55,593 nucleotides of DNA from Phenylobacterium sp. GTDB taxonomy: Bacteria > Pseudomonadota > Alphaproteobacteria > Caulobacterales > Caulobacteraceae. Numbering within the stretch: position 1 is the first letter of the stretch; each line of letters begins with the position of its first letter. This document shows, in pieces, positions 1 to 11,208 of this stretch. The translations under genes were made by a program, and so were the position numbers. The notes below the pieces were generated by a model. It searched no databases, was not told the DNA's origin, and saw only the letters and a program-made list of their open reading frames with translations. The stretch spans positions 1-55,593 of the forward strand of contig NZ_JAUYNW010000098.1 of NCBI RefSeq assembly GCF_030698145.1, in the 5' to 3' direction.

Positions 1-2704
1 GGCCGAAGAACGCCCCGCCCACCGCCAGCGGCAGGGCCGAGAGGATGACGATCGGCTTGAAGAACGACCGGAACAGCAGGACCAGCACGCCGTAGATCAT
101 CGCCACGCCGGAGAACACCGCCAGGCCGAAGGAGGCGAACAACTCCTGCATGGCCTCCAGGTCGCCGGTCTCGGCCGGGGTCACGCCCTTGGGCAGGTTC
201 TTCATGATCGGCAGCGCGTCGACGGCCTTGTTGGCCACGCCCATCTCCACGCCGTTGAGCTCGGCCTGGACCGTCTGCTGGCGCTTGCGGTTCAGGCGCT
301 CGATCCGCGCGGGACCGGCCTGGAACTCCACGTCGGCCACGGCGTCGAGGGTGGTCATGCCTCCGGTGGAGGTCGCGAGCCGCAGGGCCCTGATCCGCTC
401 GATGTCGGCGCGGGCCTCTGCGGGCAGCCGGATGCGAATCGGCAGGCGGCGTTCGCCGTCGGTCAGCTTGGCCACATTGGCGTCGATGTCGCCGACCGTG
501 GCCACCCGGGCGGCCTGGGCGATGGCGTCGACGGAGACGCCCAGGCGGGCGGCCTCGTCGGCGCGCGGCCGGATGATCACCTCGGGGCCCACGGGCGGCG
601 TCGCCGGTCGCGGATCGGCGATCACGTCCAGGGTCCGCATCTGGCGCTCCAGCTCGGTGGAGGCGGCCAGCAGGGCGGCCGGATTGTCACCGGTCAGGAT
701 CTTCTGCAGGCCGGCCGCGCCCTGGAAGTCCAGGAAACTGACTCGGGCGTCGGGGATGGCCAGCAGCTCGGCGCGCATCTCCTTGCGCAGGTCGGCGCCG
801 GAGATGTCGCGCTTCTCGTTGAGCAGGACGGTGATGGTGCCCGAACGCAGGTCGCCGCCGCCGCCGCCCATGCTGCCCGGACCGGCCGAGGCCACGGTCG
901 AGCCCATCTGGGCGAAGACGCCGGTCACCTCGGGACGCTTCTGGAACACCGTGTTGATGCGGGCGGCGACCTCTTCCATGTCCGCCGCCGTCGCGCCGGG
1001 CGGGCCCTGGACGTTGACATAAACGTAGTCGGGGTCGCCCGCGGGCTGGAAGCCCTGGGGCAGCAGGGTGGCCAGGAACAGCGAGCCCACGAACATCACG
1101 CCGCCGGCGATGGAGGCGATGATCCGGTGGTCCAGCGCCCATTCCAGGGCGTTGCGGTAGAAGCCCTCGAACGGCTTGCGCGGATGGGGATTGGACGCCG
1201 GCTTCATCAGGTAGGCGGCCATCAGCGGGGTCAGCAGCCGGGCGACCACCAGCGAGAACAGCACCGCCACCGAGACGGTGATGCCGAACTCGCGGAAAAA
1301 CTGACCGGCCATCCCCTTCATGAACGAGACCGGGGTGAACACCACGATGATGGCCATGGTGGTGGCCACCACCGCCAGGCCGATGGCGTCGGCCCCCTCC
1401 ATGGCCGCCTGGAAGGGCCTCTGGCCCTGGGCGACCCGCTTCTCGATGTTCTCGATCTCGACGATGGCGTCGTCGACCAGGATGCCGACCACCAGGGTGA
1501 GCGCCAGCAGGGTCACGACGTTCAGCGAGAAGCCGAACATCTGCATGAAGAAGAAGGTGGGGATCAGCGAGACGGGCATGGCGAAGGCGGTGATCGCCGT
1601 CGAGCGCCAGTCGCGCAGGAAGAACAGGACCACCAGGGCCGCCAGGAACATGCCCTCCAGCAACACGTGCTGGGTGGCGCGGAAGCTGGCTCGGGTCTCG
1701 TCCACGGCCGAGAAGATCTTGGTGAAGGTGACACCCTTGTGGGTGGTCTCCATCTCCTTGAGCTTGGCCAGGACCTTGTCCTCGACCGCTACGTCGCTGG
1801 AGTCGCGGGTCTTCATGACCATGACGCCGACCACCGGCTGGCCGTTGAGGCGCGCGAAGCCGCGCACCTCCGAGGAGCCGTCGCCGACCTGGGCGATGTC
1901 GGTCAGCTTCACATGGCCGCCCGCGCCGGTGGGCACCGTGAATTCGCGCAGGGCCGCCAGGGTGTTGACCGAGCCCAGGACCCGCAGGGTCTGCTCGCGC
2001 CCGCCCACCTGCACCCGCCCGCCGGGGGCGTCCAGATCGGCGGCGCGCAGGGCGTTGTTGACCTGGTTGGCCGTCAGGCCCCGGGCGTTCATCTTGTCGG
2101 GGTCGAGGATGACGTTGATCTCGCGGGTCACCCCGCCGACCCGGGCCACCTGGGCCACGCCCTTTTCGCCTTGCAGAGCGCGGGCGAGGGTGTCGTCCAC
2201 GAACCAGGACAGCTCCACGTCCGACAGCGCCGGATTGGCCACCGCGTAGGTCAGGATCGGCAGGTTGTCGAACTCGACGCGGGCCACGGTGGGCTCGTCG
2301 ATCTCGCGGGGCAGGACCGAGCGGGCCTGGTCGATCCGCGACTGGACCTCGTCGGTCTTCTTCTGGAGGTCCTCGCCCAGCTCGAACTCGATGCTGGTGA
2401 CCGAAACGCCCTGGCTGACGTTGGAATAGACGTTCTTGACGTTGGCGAGACTGGCCACCGCGTCCTCGACGGGGCGGGTGATCTGGGTCTCCATCTCACC
2501 CGGCGCCGCCCCGTTCTGCGTCACGGTCACCGAGACCATGGGCAGGGAGACGTTCGGGTACATCTTCACCGTCAGCCCGGCATAGGCGAACATGCCGGCC
2601 AGGACGAGGGCGATGAACAGCACCGCCACCGGCACCGGGTTCTTGATCGCCCAGGCCGAGATCCGCATCCCGCCCGAGCCGTCATTGGGGTTGGGACCGC
2701 TCAT
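1..2704 (-). CDS. RND-family efflux transporter, HAE1/AcrB-like inner-membrane subunit (3' end cut by window)
   Basis: Proton-driven inner-membrane pump of a tripartite efflux system. About 901 N-terminal residues are visible of an expected 1030-1050, so the last transmembrane helices lie outside the window. The N-terminus has a short polar leader, then TM1. The TM4 proton-relay motif GILVDDAIVEIEN is present, with the paired aspartates at 411-412, matching D407/D408 of AcrB. Two large periplasmic loops flank it as expected. The ATG overlaps the TGA of the upstream adaptor gene (ATGA), so the two are translationally coupled. Multidrug rather than metal substrate is inferred from the family; the actual substrate is unknown. 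Confidence 0.95.
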   Translation of the reverse strand, partial: MSGPNPNDGSGGMRISAWAIKNPVPVAVLFIALVLAGMFAYAGLTVKMYPNVSLPMVSVTVTQNGAAPGEMETQITRPVEDAVASLANVKNVYSNVSQGVSVTSIEFELGEDLQKKTDEVQSRIDQARSVLPREIDEPTVARVEFDNLPILTYAVANPALSDVELSWFVDDTLARALQGEKGVAQVARVGGVTREINVILDPDKMNARGLTANQVNNALRAADLDAPGGRVQVGGREQTLRVLGSVNTLAALREFTVPTGAGGHVKLTDIAQVGDGSSEVRGFARLNGQPVVGVMVMKTRDSSDVAVEDKVLAKLKEMETTHKGVTFTKIFSAVDETRASFRATQHVLLEGMFLAALVVLFFLRDWRSTAITAFAMPVSLIPTFFFMQMFGFSLNVVTLLALTLVVGILVDDAIVEIENIEKRVAQGQRPFQAAMEGADAIGLAVVATTMAIIVVFTPVSFMKGMAGQFFREFGITVSVAVLFSLVVARLLTPLMAAYLMKPASNPHPRKPFEGFYRNALEWALDHRIIASIAGGVMFVGSLFLATLLPQGFQPAGDPDYVYVNVQGPPGATAADMEEVAARINTVFQKRPEVTGVFAQMGSTVASAGPGSMGGGGGDLRSGTITVLLNEKRDISGADLRKEMRAELLAIPDARVSFLDFQGAAGLQKILTGDNPAALLAASTELERQMRTLDVIADPRPATPPVGPEVIIRPRADEAARLGVSVDAIAQAARVATVGDIDANVAKLTDGERRLPIRIRLPAEARADIERIRALRLATSTGGMTTLDAVADVEFQAGPARIERLNRKRQQTVQAELNGVEMGVANKAVDALPIMKNLPKGVTPAETGDLEAMQELFASFGLAVFSGVAMIYGVLVLLFRSFFKPIVILSALPLAVGGAFFG

Positions 2705-3828
2705 CGGGCCTTGCTCGCGGGCTTGGGATCGGGTTGGGCGCCGACCGCGACCTCAATGGGCTTGACCAGGTCGCCGTCCAGCAGGAAGGCCGCGGCGTTC
2801 TGCACCACGCGGGTGCCGGCCGGCGGGCCCTTGGTCAGGGCGACCAGGCCGCCGCCGCGCGCGCCGGTCTGGATGGCCACGCGCTTGACCTTGTTGGCGG
2901 CGTCGAGGGTCATCACGCTGGCGCCGTCGGCGTCGTAGCGGATGGCGGTCTCGGGCACCGAGAGGCTCGCGCCGACCGCGTCGTCGAACTGGGCGCGGCC
3001 ATAGCCGCCGGCCCGGATATCGGCGCGCACCGGCAGGCGGATGCGCACGATCGCCAGCTTGGACTGGGTGTTCACCTGCGGCGAGACCAGCCGCACCTGG
3101 CCTACGGCGGTGACGCCGGACGGCAGGGTCACCGTGGCCCGCTGGCCGGGACGCACCCGGGCAAGGTCGTCCTCGGTCAATTCGGCGGCCAGCTCGATCT
3201 CACCGCCACGCGCGATGCGGAACCAGGGGGTCGCGCCGCCGGCCGAGAGGTCGCCGGGACGAACCGTGCGCTCCAGCACCAGGCCGGAGACCGGCGCCGA
3301 GACGGCGAGCTTGCCCGCGCGGGTGGTGACGTCACGATAGGCGGCGGCCTGGGCGTCGGCGCTGGCGCGCGCGGCGCGGGCCTGGAACCGGCGCTGGTCG
3401 AGCGCCTCGTCGGAGAGCACCCCCTGCCCGTCCAGCCCCTTGACCCGAGCGGCCTCGCGTTCCGCCTGTTCGGCCTGCACGGCGGCCTGGGAGGCTAGCG
3501 CCTTCTGCTGGGCCACCTGGGCGTTGATCAGGGCGCCGTCGAGCTGGGCCAGGGTCTGGCCGGCGCGGACATAGGCGCCTTCCTCCACCAGCACCCGGGC
3601 CACGCGATAGCCTGTGACCTCGGGGGCGACGGCGGCTTCCTCGCGAGGGATCAGGCTGCCCGAGGCGGTGAGCGCCCCGGTGATCGGCCGCGCCTCGACC
3701 CGGACCACGCGCACGGCGCGGGCCTGGGCGGCGGGGTCCTTCTTGGGCGCCTCCTTCTTGCCGCAGGCGGCGAGCCCGAGCACGGCGATGGCGACCGTGA
3801 CGGTCAGCAGCAGTTTGGATCTCGTCAC
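2701..3828 (-). CDS. Efflux RND transporter periplasmic adaptor (membrane fusion protein), lipoprotein
   Basis: Periplasmic adaptor linking the RND pump to the outer-membrane channel. About 375 residues. The N-terminus is a lipoprotein signal with lipobox LAAC, so lipid anchoring in the inner membrane is likely. A biotinyl-lipoyl-like hairpin with a coiled coil follows (the AQ/AER-rich stretch around residues 90-140), then beta-barrel and membrane-proximal domains. The GTG start at 3828 is chosen because it lies one base after the TGA of the upstream channel gene and places the hydrophobic segment at the very N-terminus; an upstream in-frame ATG would add 18 residues that overlap the channel gene and bury the signal. 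Confidence 0.93.
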   Translation of the reverse strand: MTRSKLLLTVTVAIAVLGLAACGKKEAPKKDPAAQARAVRVVRVEARPITGALTASGSLIPREEAAVAPEVTGYRVARVLVEEGAYVRAGQTLAQLDGALINAQVAQQKALASQAAVQAEQAEREAARVKGLDGQGVLSDEALDQRRFQARAARASADAQAAAYRDVTTRAGKLAVSAPVSGLVLERTVRPGDLSAGGATPWFRIARGGEIELAAELTEDDLARVRPGQRATVTLPSGVTAVGQVRLVSPQVNTQSKLAIVRIRLPVRADIRAGGYGRAQFDDAVGASLSVPETAIRYDADGASVMTLDAANKVKRVAIQTGARGGGLVALTKGPPAGTRVVQNAAAFLLDGDLVKPIEVAVGAQPDPKPASKAR

Positions 3829-3829
3829 G

Positions 3830-5272
3830 TCAGCGAGCCTTCTTGTTGGTGGGGGCGGACGCCAGCGGCCATCCGCCGCCAAGCGCCTTATAGGTCTGGA
3901 CGGCGCGGCGCAGGGCCTGCACCTGGGCGCCGGTCTCCTGCGAGCGGACCGCCCGCCAGGACTGTTCGGCGCCGAGCGCCGTCTGCAGGTCGGTCAGGCC
4001 GGCGGCGTAGCCCCTGCGCGAGGCCTCGTAGGCCCGCTCGGCCCGATCCTCGCCGGCGTCGAGCAGTTCGGCGCGGCGGCGGTCCGCGGCCAGTTGCACC
4101 ATGGCGTTCTCAGCCTCGCCATAGGCGACCTGGACGGCCTTCTCATAGGCGATGGCGGCTTGCTCGACCTTGGCGTTCTGCACCTTCAGCTCCGAGAGGA
4201 GGCGCGGGATATCGAGCACCGGAATGGTGACGGCGCCGCCCAGGGTCCAGCTCTCGATGGTCGCCGCATAGCCGGGCTGCTCGGTCTTCTGGACGCCAAG
4301 GCCTGGGGTGAGCTTGAAGGTCGGCAGGAAGGCCATCCGCGCGTAGTCGCGGCGGCCGAGCGACGAGACCAGCATGGCCTCGGCCTGGCGCACATCGGGC
4401 CGGCGGGTCAGCAGCTCGCCGGGGAGCGCCGCAGGGACCTGCGGGATCGCGCCGACCTGGGCGTCGACCGGCAGGCTGGCCGTAGGTTCGATCCCGCGCC
4501 CGACCAGGATCAGCAGGGTGCGGCGCTGGGCCTGGAGCTCGGCTTCGAGGCCCGCGGCCTGGGCCTGGGCCTGGGCGAGGTCGCCGGCCACCCGGTCGAC
4601 ATCGGAGCGCGAGGCGACGCCCCGCTCGGCCCGGGTCTGAGCGACCTGGGCCAGGCTCTCCTGGATGCGGACGGTCTCGCGGGCGTCGGCCAACTGGATG
4701 GCCAGGCCGCGGGCCTGGAAGTAGCTGTCGGCCACGTTGGCCGCCAGGCTCGCCCGGGTCGCCTCGTAGTCCAGGCGGGCGGCGGCCATCTCGGCGTTGG
4801 CGGCGCGGCGCGCGGCGAACACCCGGCCGAACAGGCCGATCTCCCAGGTCACGTCGAAATTGGCCGACTGGCTCTCGCTCTCGCCGCTGGACGAGAACCC
4901 GGGAATGGTGATGGCGGTCCCGTCGACCACCTCGCTCTCGGTCTTCGACGCCGCGCCGCGGATATTGCCCTGGGGCAGGAAGGCGGTGAGCGCGCCCGAG
5001 CGCTGGGCGCGGGCCTCCTTCAGCCGCGCGGCCGCCGAGCGGGCGTCGGGGCTGGCGGCCAGGGCCTGCTCGATCAGGCCGCTGAGCTGCGGATCCTCGA
5101 AGGCCGTCCACCAGGTGTCTAGCGCCACGGCGCCGGCGGGCGCGCTCGTCTGGGCCGGCAGCTCGTAGGCGGCGGGCAGGCGCGTGTCGACGTCGCGCGT
5201 CGAGGCGCAAGCCGACAGCGCGAGGCAAGCCACGGCGAGGGGGCCGGCTGCGAGAGAAGGTGGGCGCATCAT
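3830..5272 (-). CDS. Efflux transporter outer-membrane factor, NodT/TolC family lipoprotein
   Basis: Outer-membrane exit channel of the efflux pump; 480 residues, normal for NodT-type OMFs. The N-terminus is a lipoprotein signal with lipobox LSAC. Two internally repeated OEP halves follow, rich in Ala/Gln/Arg coiled-coil heptads, and the end of the second half has the typical tail with the ALGGGWP motif. First gene of the operon OMF-MFP-RND; no regulator lies directly upstream on either strand. Two adjacent ATGs (5272 and 5269) are possible starts; only a weak purine stretch (GAAAAGA) precedes them. Confidence 0.93.
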   Translation of the reverse strand: MMRPPSLAAGPLAVACLALSACASTRDVDTRLPAAYELPAQTSAPAGAVALDTWWTAFEDPQLSGLIEQALAASPDARSAAARLKEARAQRSGALTAFLPQGNIRGAASKTESEVVDGTAITIPGFSSSGESESQSANFDVTWEIGLFGRVFAARRAANAEMAAARLDYEATRASLAANVADSYFQARGLAIQLADARETVRIQESLAQVAQTRAERGVASRSDVDRVAGDLAQAQAQAAGLEAELQAQRRTLLILVGRGIEPTASLPVDAQVGAIPQVPAALPGELLTRRPDVRQAEAMLVSSLGRRDYARMAFLPTFKLTPGLGVQKTEQPGYAATIESWTLGGAVTIPVLDIPRLLSELKVQNAKVEQAAIAYEKAVQVAYGEAENAMVQLAADRRRAELLDAGEDRAERAYEASRRGYAAGLTDLQTALGAEQSWRAVRSQETGAQVQALRRAVQTYKALGGGWPLASAPTNKKAR

Positions 5273-5600
5273 TCTTTTCGTCTGTCGGCCCGGGAATCGC
5301 CGGCCGGGAGTTCCCGGCCTTGGGGAGGCGCGACCCAGGTCTTGGTATCGGCAGTTCTGTACACAGTACGACGTCGTGTCGATTGCAGGCCAGTCACATT
5401 AAAAAAGCTTAACGCCGCCGCCGCATCCCGTCGCGGCAGGGACCTAGCGCATCGCGGCCTTTGACGCACGCGCCTTCCGAGCTGTCAGGGCTGAGCGACG
5501 GCCACAAACCCGCCCCGATCGGCGACGCAATTGCGCCTTCCACCTCGCCCTCGCCCGCTCTAGGGTCCGGCGGCATTTCAATCCCCTTCCTGAGTGATCC
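5273..5600. promoter_or_regulatory. Divergent intergenic region of efflux operon and M28 peptidase
   Basis: About 330 bp with no convincing gene. It contains a perfect 10-bp palindrome ACGACGTCGT at 5368-5377 directly after GTACACAGTAC (5359-5369, an interrupted palindrome), 90-110 bp upstream of the efflux start. This is a plausible repressor site. A TTAA-N6-TTAA element lies at 5399-5412, one base short of a CtrA box. A short minus-strand reading frame here has no family resemblance and is not called. Confidence 0.3.
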
Positions 5601-7250
<1,650 letters not shown>

Positions 7251-7258
7251 GGCGCTAG

Positions 7259-8062
7259 ATGGCGGGCAAGGGCGTGATCAGAGCCGGGATCGGAGGCTGG
7301 ACCTTCGAGCCCTGGCGCGGGGTCTTCTATCCCCAGGGGCTGAAACAGGCCGACGAGCTCGCCTACGCCAGCCGCCACCTGACCACGCTGGAGATCAACT
7401 CCACCTACTATTCCAGCCAGAAGCCCGAGACCTTCGCCAAGTGGGCGGCGGCCACCCCGGACGGCTTTGTCTTCTCGGTGAAGGCCTCGCGGTTCGCCAC
7501 CAACCGCCGGGTCCTGGCCGAGGCCGCCGACTCGGTGACCCGGTTCCTGACCCAGGGGATCGTCGAGCTGGGCGACCGCCTGGGCCCCATCCTCTGGCAG
7601 TTCATGGCCACCAAGAAGTTCGACTATGACGACTTCTCAAGCTTCCTCGACCTGCTGCCCGAGACCCAGGACGGGCTGAAACTGCGCCACGTCCTGGAGG
7701 TGCGCAACGACACCTTCGGCAATGAGACCTTCGTCAAGATGTGCCGCGACCGGAACGTGGCGATCTGCGTGTCGGAGAACGTCCACTATCCGATGATCCC
7801 CGACATCACCGCCGACTTCATCTATGCGCGCCTGCTGATGGGCTCCGACGACCTGCCCAACGGCTATGACGAGGCGGGCCTGGATCAATGGGCCGAGCGG
7901 TTCGTCGCCTATTCCAAGGGCCAGGTCCCCGGCGACCTCCATGCGATCGACCGCACCGGCCCCGCCGAGGGCCCGCGCGAGGTGTTCGCCTACTTCATTC
8001 ACGAGGGAAAGGTCCGCGCCCCGGCCGCGGCCCAGGCGCTGCTTTCGCGGGTCAACACGTAG
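7259..8062 (+). CDS. DUF72 (YecE-like) domain protein
   Basis: 267 residues covering a full-length DUF72 TIM-barrel-like domain. It opens with the family's typical IRAGIGGWTFEPWRGVFYP segment, followed by LEINSTYYSSQ and later VLEVRND and FIYARL. Biochemical function of the family is not established. Start ATG 8 nt after the M28 stop; downstream is a terminator shared with the convergent gene. Confidence 0.88.
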   Translation: MAGKGVIRAGIGGWTFEPWRGVFYPQGLKQADELAYASRHLTTLEINSTYYSSQKPETFAKWAAATPDGFVFSVKASRFATNRRVLAEAADSVTRFLTQGIVELGDRLGPILWQFMATKKFDYDDFSSFLDLLPETQDGLKLRHVLEVRNDTFGNETFVKMCRDRNVAICVSENVHYPMIPDITADFIYARLLMGSDDLPNGYDEAGLDQWAERFVAYSKGQVPGDLHAIDRTGPAEGPREVFAYFIHEGKVRAPAAAQALLSRVNT

Positions 8063-8076
8063 CCCAGAACGCAAAA

Positions 8077-8100
8077 CGCCTCCGGCCAAGGCCGGAGGCG
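8077..8100 (-). terminator. Intrinsic terminator of the 8137-8445 gene
   Basis: Perfect 11-bp inverted repeat CGCCTCCGGCC / GGCCGGAGGCG with a 2-nt loop. On the minus strand the stem is followed directly by TTTTGC, so it fits termination of the minus-strand gene; on the plus strand there is no T run. Confidence 0.75.
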
Positions 8101-8136
8101 CGAGCGCAAGAATACGAAATTCTTGGTCGGTGCGGC

Positions 8137-8445
8137 TTAGGCGCCGCCCGGGAAGCGCATCGGGACCTTCACGACCCCGGTCTTCGAGCCCATGGGCAGC
8201 GCGTCGGCGACGCAGAGCGCGGCCTTGTCGAAGCCCTTACCGGCCTTGGTGTCTTCCAGCACCTTGCAGCCCGAGAGCTTGCCGGCGTCTGCCGTGCACT
8301 CGAGCATGACCATTGCAGCGTCGCGAGTGTTCGCGTGCTTGGTCAGGCATTTGCTCATGCTGGCTTGGAAGTCAGCTGCGGATGACGCGCCGGCAAAAGC
8401 CAGGCAGAGAGCGACACCCCCCACGATTTTGATGAAATTTTTCAT
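8137..8445 (-). CDS. Small periplasmic protein with TonB-C-like domain
   Basis: 102 residues. A clear signal peptide ends around SSA/AD (residue 23). The mature part follows the layout of stand-alone TonB C-terminal domains common in Caulobacterales: a first strand with MLECTADAGKLSGCKV, then a helix with GKGFDKAALCVADAL, and a closing VKVPMRF strand. Four Cys residues could form disulfides. The start is strongly supported by AAAGGAG 8 nt upstream of the ATG. Monocistronic, with its own terminator. It lacks a membrane anchor beyond the signal peptide, so it cannot be a complete TonB energy transducer; function unknown. Confidence 0.7.
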   Translation of the reverse strand: MKNFIKIVGGVALCLAFAGASSAADFQASMSKCLTKHANTRDAAMVMLECTADAGKLSGCKVLEDTKAGKGFDKAALCVADALPMGSKTGVVKVPMRFPGGA

Positions 8446-8686
8446 CGCCCCACTCCTTTCTAGATTACGGACGCAACTCCTCTATGCCGGATTCAGGTTA
8501 AAGGATTCTGAGTCGTCCAAGTGATTTGAGGTTAATCTTAAGTAAAGACGCTGCGACGTTTTGACCGTCTCTATAAGACTCGTGCGCGCGCAAGGACCCG
8601 TAAAACCGGCGCTTCAGTGACGATTGGTTAGCAACCTCACGCCATGGTGTTCGAAACGCTAACCGTCCTTCTGGGGGATATCGGAA

Positions 8687-10624
8687 GTGAAGCGCCTACG
8701 GCTTGTCGATTCGCCGCTGATCGTAAAGATCGGCTTCGCGCCCGCCTTCGCCCTGGTGATGCTGGCCTTGATGGCCGGTGGCGCCGTGATGATTCAACGT
8801 GGCCAGGCGGCCGATCTGGAGCAGGTGGTCCGCACCGACCTGCCCAACACTCTGAGACTGCAAAAGGTCTCTGAGCGGATCACCGCCGTGCACGGAGAGC
8901 TCTACTTCCTGCTCACCCACCAGGCCGCGGCCATCGAGACCGACAAGATCGAGGGCAAGAGCCAGGCTCTGCTCACCGAGGTCGACGCGATCACCAAGGA
9001 AGTTCAGGCGATCCAGGCCGCCGCGCCCGAGTCGCAGAAGAAGAACTTCGCCGACCTGGTCAAGGCGCTGAAGCAGACCCGCGACGCCCTGGACGTGATC
9101 GCCGCCATGATCACCACCGACTTCGGAACGGCCGCCGGCTTCGCCGCGCCGTTCGAGGAAGAATACGGCAACATGACCGGCACGCTGAACAAGATCGTTC
9201 AGGCCGGCCAGGCCCAGACCGACGCCAACGCCAAGGCCAGCGAAGACCGCGCCAAGACCGCCCAGACCATGACCCTGGTCGCCGCGCTCGCCACCCTGCT
9301 GATCGCCGGGACCCTGGCCTGGGCGCTCACCACCATGCTGCGCAAGGACGTCAAGAAGATCGCCGGCGCCACCGAGGCCCTGGCCCGCGGCGACAACACG
9401 ATCGACCTGGTCGCCCTCGGCCGTAAGGACGAACTGGGCGCCATCGTCTCGTCGCTGACCATCTTCCGCGACAACCAGCTCCACCTCGAGAAGCTGCGGC
9501 AGGAGCACGAGCAGACCGAAGCCGCCGCCGAGACCACCCGCCGCCAGAACACCGAGGCCGCCGCGGCCATCGCCGAAGAGCAGGCCCTGGTGGTCAACTC
9601 CCTGGCCCAGGCCCTGGACGGCCTGGCGTCCGGCGACCTGACCTTCCGCCTGGAGCGCGAGTTCCCGGGCGACTACCAAAAGCTGCGCGACGACTTCAAC
9701 GCCGCTTCCGCCAAGCTGGAAGAAGCCATGCGCGCCATCGCCGGCGCCACGGCCTCCATCCAGTCCGGCGCGGGCGAGATCAGCCACTCGGCCGACGACC
9801 TGTCGCGCCGCACCGAACACCAGGCCGCCACACTGGAAGAGACCGCCGCGGCCCTGGATGAGATCACCGCCACGGTCAACAAGACCTCGGAAGGCGCCAG
9901 CCACGGCCGCGAGGCCGTCGCCGCCGCCAAGACCGATGCGGAGGAAGGCGGCGTCATCGTCAGCCGCGCCATCGACGCCATGGGTCAGATCGAGGGTTCG
10001 GCCAAACAGATCAGCCAGATCATCGGCGTGATCGACGAAATCGCCTTCCAGACCAACCTGCTGGCTCTGAACGCCGGGGTCGAGGCGGCGCGCGCCGGCG
10101 AGGCCGGTCGCGGCTTCGCGGTCGTCGCCTCCGAAGTCCGGGCCCTCGCCCAGCGCTCGGCGGAAGCCGCCAAGGAGATCAAGGCCCTGATCTCGGCCTC
10201 GTCCCAGCAGGTCGCCCAAGGGGTGAACCTGGTCGGCGAGACCGGCAAGGCCCTGGAACGCATCGTCCGCCAGGTGGCCGAGATCTCCAACGTGGTCGGC
10301 GAGATCGCCGCCTCGGCCAAGGAAGAAGCCCTCGGCCTCGGCCAGGTGAACACCGCCGTCAACCAGATGGACCAGGTGACCCAGCAGAACGCCGCCATGG
10401 TGGAGGAATCGACCGCCGCCAGCCGCGTGCTCGCCGACGAAGCCCAGGAGTTGGCCCGCCTCGTGGCCCGCTTCAAGGTCAACGCCGCCGCCGCTGCTCC
10501 GGTCGCGCGTCATGCGCCGCCGCCGCAACGCTCCCACGCTCCGCCGCCGCGTCCGCAGAGCCGCGGCAACACCGCGCTCGCCGCCGCGCCGCATGGCGAC
10601 GACGACAGCTGGGAAGAGTTTTAG
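8687..10624 (+). CDS. Methyl-accepting chemotaxis protein with C-terminal CheR-docking pentapeptide
   Basis: Transmembrane chemoreceptor, 645 residues. TM1 is at about 16-36, a helical periplasmic sensor at 40-190, TM2 at 195-217, HAMP at 218-270 and a second HAMP-like segment ([11 protein letters not shown]) near 310-345. The kinase-control hairpin [20 protein letters not shown] begins near 447. The tail is a Pro/Ala-rich flexible linker ending in SWEEF, matching the xWxxF pentapeptide that binds the methyltransferase CheR. The start is GTG at 8687, with GGGGGA about 12 nt upstream. A GGTTAGC/GCTAACC inverted repeat lies in the leader (8626-8664). Monocistronic, with a strong terminator. Confidence 0.95.
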   Translation: MKRLRLVDSPLIVKIGFAPAFALVMLALMAGGAVMIQRGQAADLEQVVRTDLPNTLRLQKVSERITAVHGELYFLLTHQAAAIETDKIEGKSQALLTEVDAITKEVQAIQAAAPESQKKNFADLVKALKQTRDALDVIAAMITTDFGTAAGFAAPFEEEYGNMTGTLNKIVQAGQAQTDANAKASEDRAKTAQTMTLVAALATLLIAGTLAWALTTMLRKDVKKIAGATEALARGDNTIDLVALGRKDELGAIVSSLTIFRDNQLHLEKLRQEHEQTEAAAETTRRQNTEAAAAIAEEQALVVNSLAQALDGLASGDLTFRLEREFPGDYQKLRDDFNAASAKLEEAMRAIAGATASIQSGAGEISHSADDLSRRTEHQAATLEETAAALDEITATVNKTSEGASHGREAVAAAKTDAEEGGVIVSRAIDAMGQIEGSAKQISQIIGVIDEIAFQTNLLALNAGVEAARAGEAGRGFAVVASEVRALAQRSAEAAKEIKALISASSQQVAQGVNLVGETGKALERIVRQVAEISNVVGEIAASAKEEALGLGQVNTAVNQMDQVTQQNAAMVEESTAASRVLADEAQELARLVARFKVNAAAAAPVARHAPPPQRSHAPPPRPQSRGNTALAAAPHGDDDSWEEF

Positions 10625-10650
10625 TACCGAGTTAGCGTAAGCGTATTACG

Positions 10651-10679
10651 GGGGGTCGCCGAAAGGCGGCCCCCTTTTT
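10651..10679 (+). terminator. Strong intrinsic terminator after the MCP gene
   Basis: 10-bp stem GGGGGTCGCC / GGCGGCCCCC (one G-U wobble) with a GAAA tetraloop, followed immediately by TTTTT. Confidence 0.92.
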
Positions 10680-10743
10680 CGTTGCAGGCGCCCAACGCCA
10701 AGGACAGGGCCGCCCGCACCGTCTGAGCCCAAACAAATCATGG

Positions 10744-10758
10744 TTAACCGGGCCTTAA
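10744..10758 (+). promoter_or_regulatory. CtrA-type binding box
   Basis: Exact TTAA-N7-TTAA (TTAACCGGGCCTTAA), the full consensus of the cell-cycle regulator CtrA in Caulobacterales, 24 bp upstream of the ATG of the small secreted Cys-rich protein. Regulation by CtrA is inference. Confidence 0.55.
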
Positions 10759-10781
10759 GCAGGTCCGGCCAAGGATGGCTC

Positions 10782-11192
10782 ATGCGCATCCTGGCCCTCA
10801 CCCTCGCCCTGGCGCTCCTGGCCGGCGCCCCCGCCGGGGCGCAGCAGGTCAGGCCCGCCGCCGAGCCTCAGTTCCAGGGCGGACGGATCGTGGTCCCGTC
10901 CACACCAGGCTCCCTGGACGGCATGGCCAAGGCCTCCGCCGAGGCCCGCAAGAGCGCCCCCATAAGCGAGGCGCCAGCGGCCTGGGCCTCCACCCCCGCC
11001 CCCCTGCCGCCGATGCTGGCGCCCTTGGCCAGGCCTTCGAATGCGGACGGCGGGGCATGCCGGCTCGGCTGTGCGCGCAGCTACTATTTCTGCCTGGCCG
11101 GCGAGAGCGTGGACGAGTGCCCGGCGAGTTGGGGCCAGTGCCGCTCTCGCTGCGACGCGCCCAGTCCATCGCGCGGAGCCCCGGCCGCCTGA
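10782..11192 (+). CDS. Small secreted cysteine-rich protein of unknown function
   Basis: 136 residues. The signal peptide MRILALTLALALLAGAPAGA is followed by a Pro/Ala-rich low-complexity region. The C-terminal module has six cysteines in about 33 residues (CRLGC, YYFCLAG, DECPASWGQCRSRC), suggesting three disulfides in the periplasm or outside. The ATG at 10782 is preferred over an in-frame ATG at 10740 because AAGGA lies 7 nt upstream and because the longer form would bury the signal peptide and overlap the CtrA-type box. No family recognised. Confidence 0.65.
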   Translation: MRILALTLALALLAGAPAGAQQVRPAAEPQFQGGRIVVPSTPGSLDGMAKASAEARKSAPISEAPAAWASTPAPLPPMLAPLARPSNADGGACRLGCARSYYFCLAGESVDECPASWGQCRSRCDAPSPSRGAPAA

Positions 11193-11208
11193 TCCCGCCT
11201 CACGCGCT

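Noticed and set aside
1127..2938. Long plus-strand frame of about 600 residues
   Set aside because: Lies opposite the RND transporter gene, has His/Gly/Asp-rich shadow composition, and no domain.
5399..5412. TTAA-N6-TTAA as CtrA box
   Set aside because: Spacer is six, not seven; not called.
8644..8874. Short frame starting before the MCP
   Set aside because: Overlaps the MCP start in another frame, no RBS or family.
8696..10594. Long minus-strand frame opposite the chemoreceptor
   Set aside because: High-GC antisense artefact rich in Gly/Asp/Leu; the plus strand carries a full MCP.
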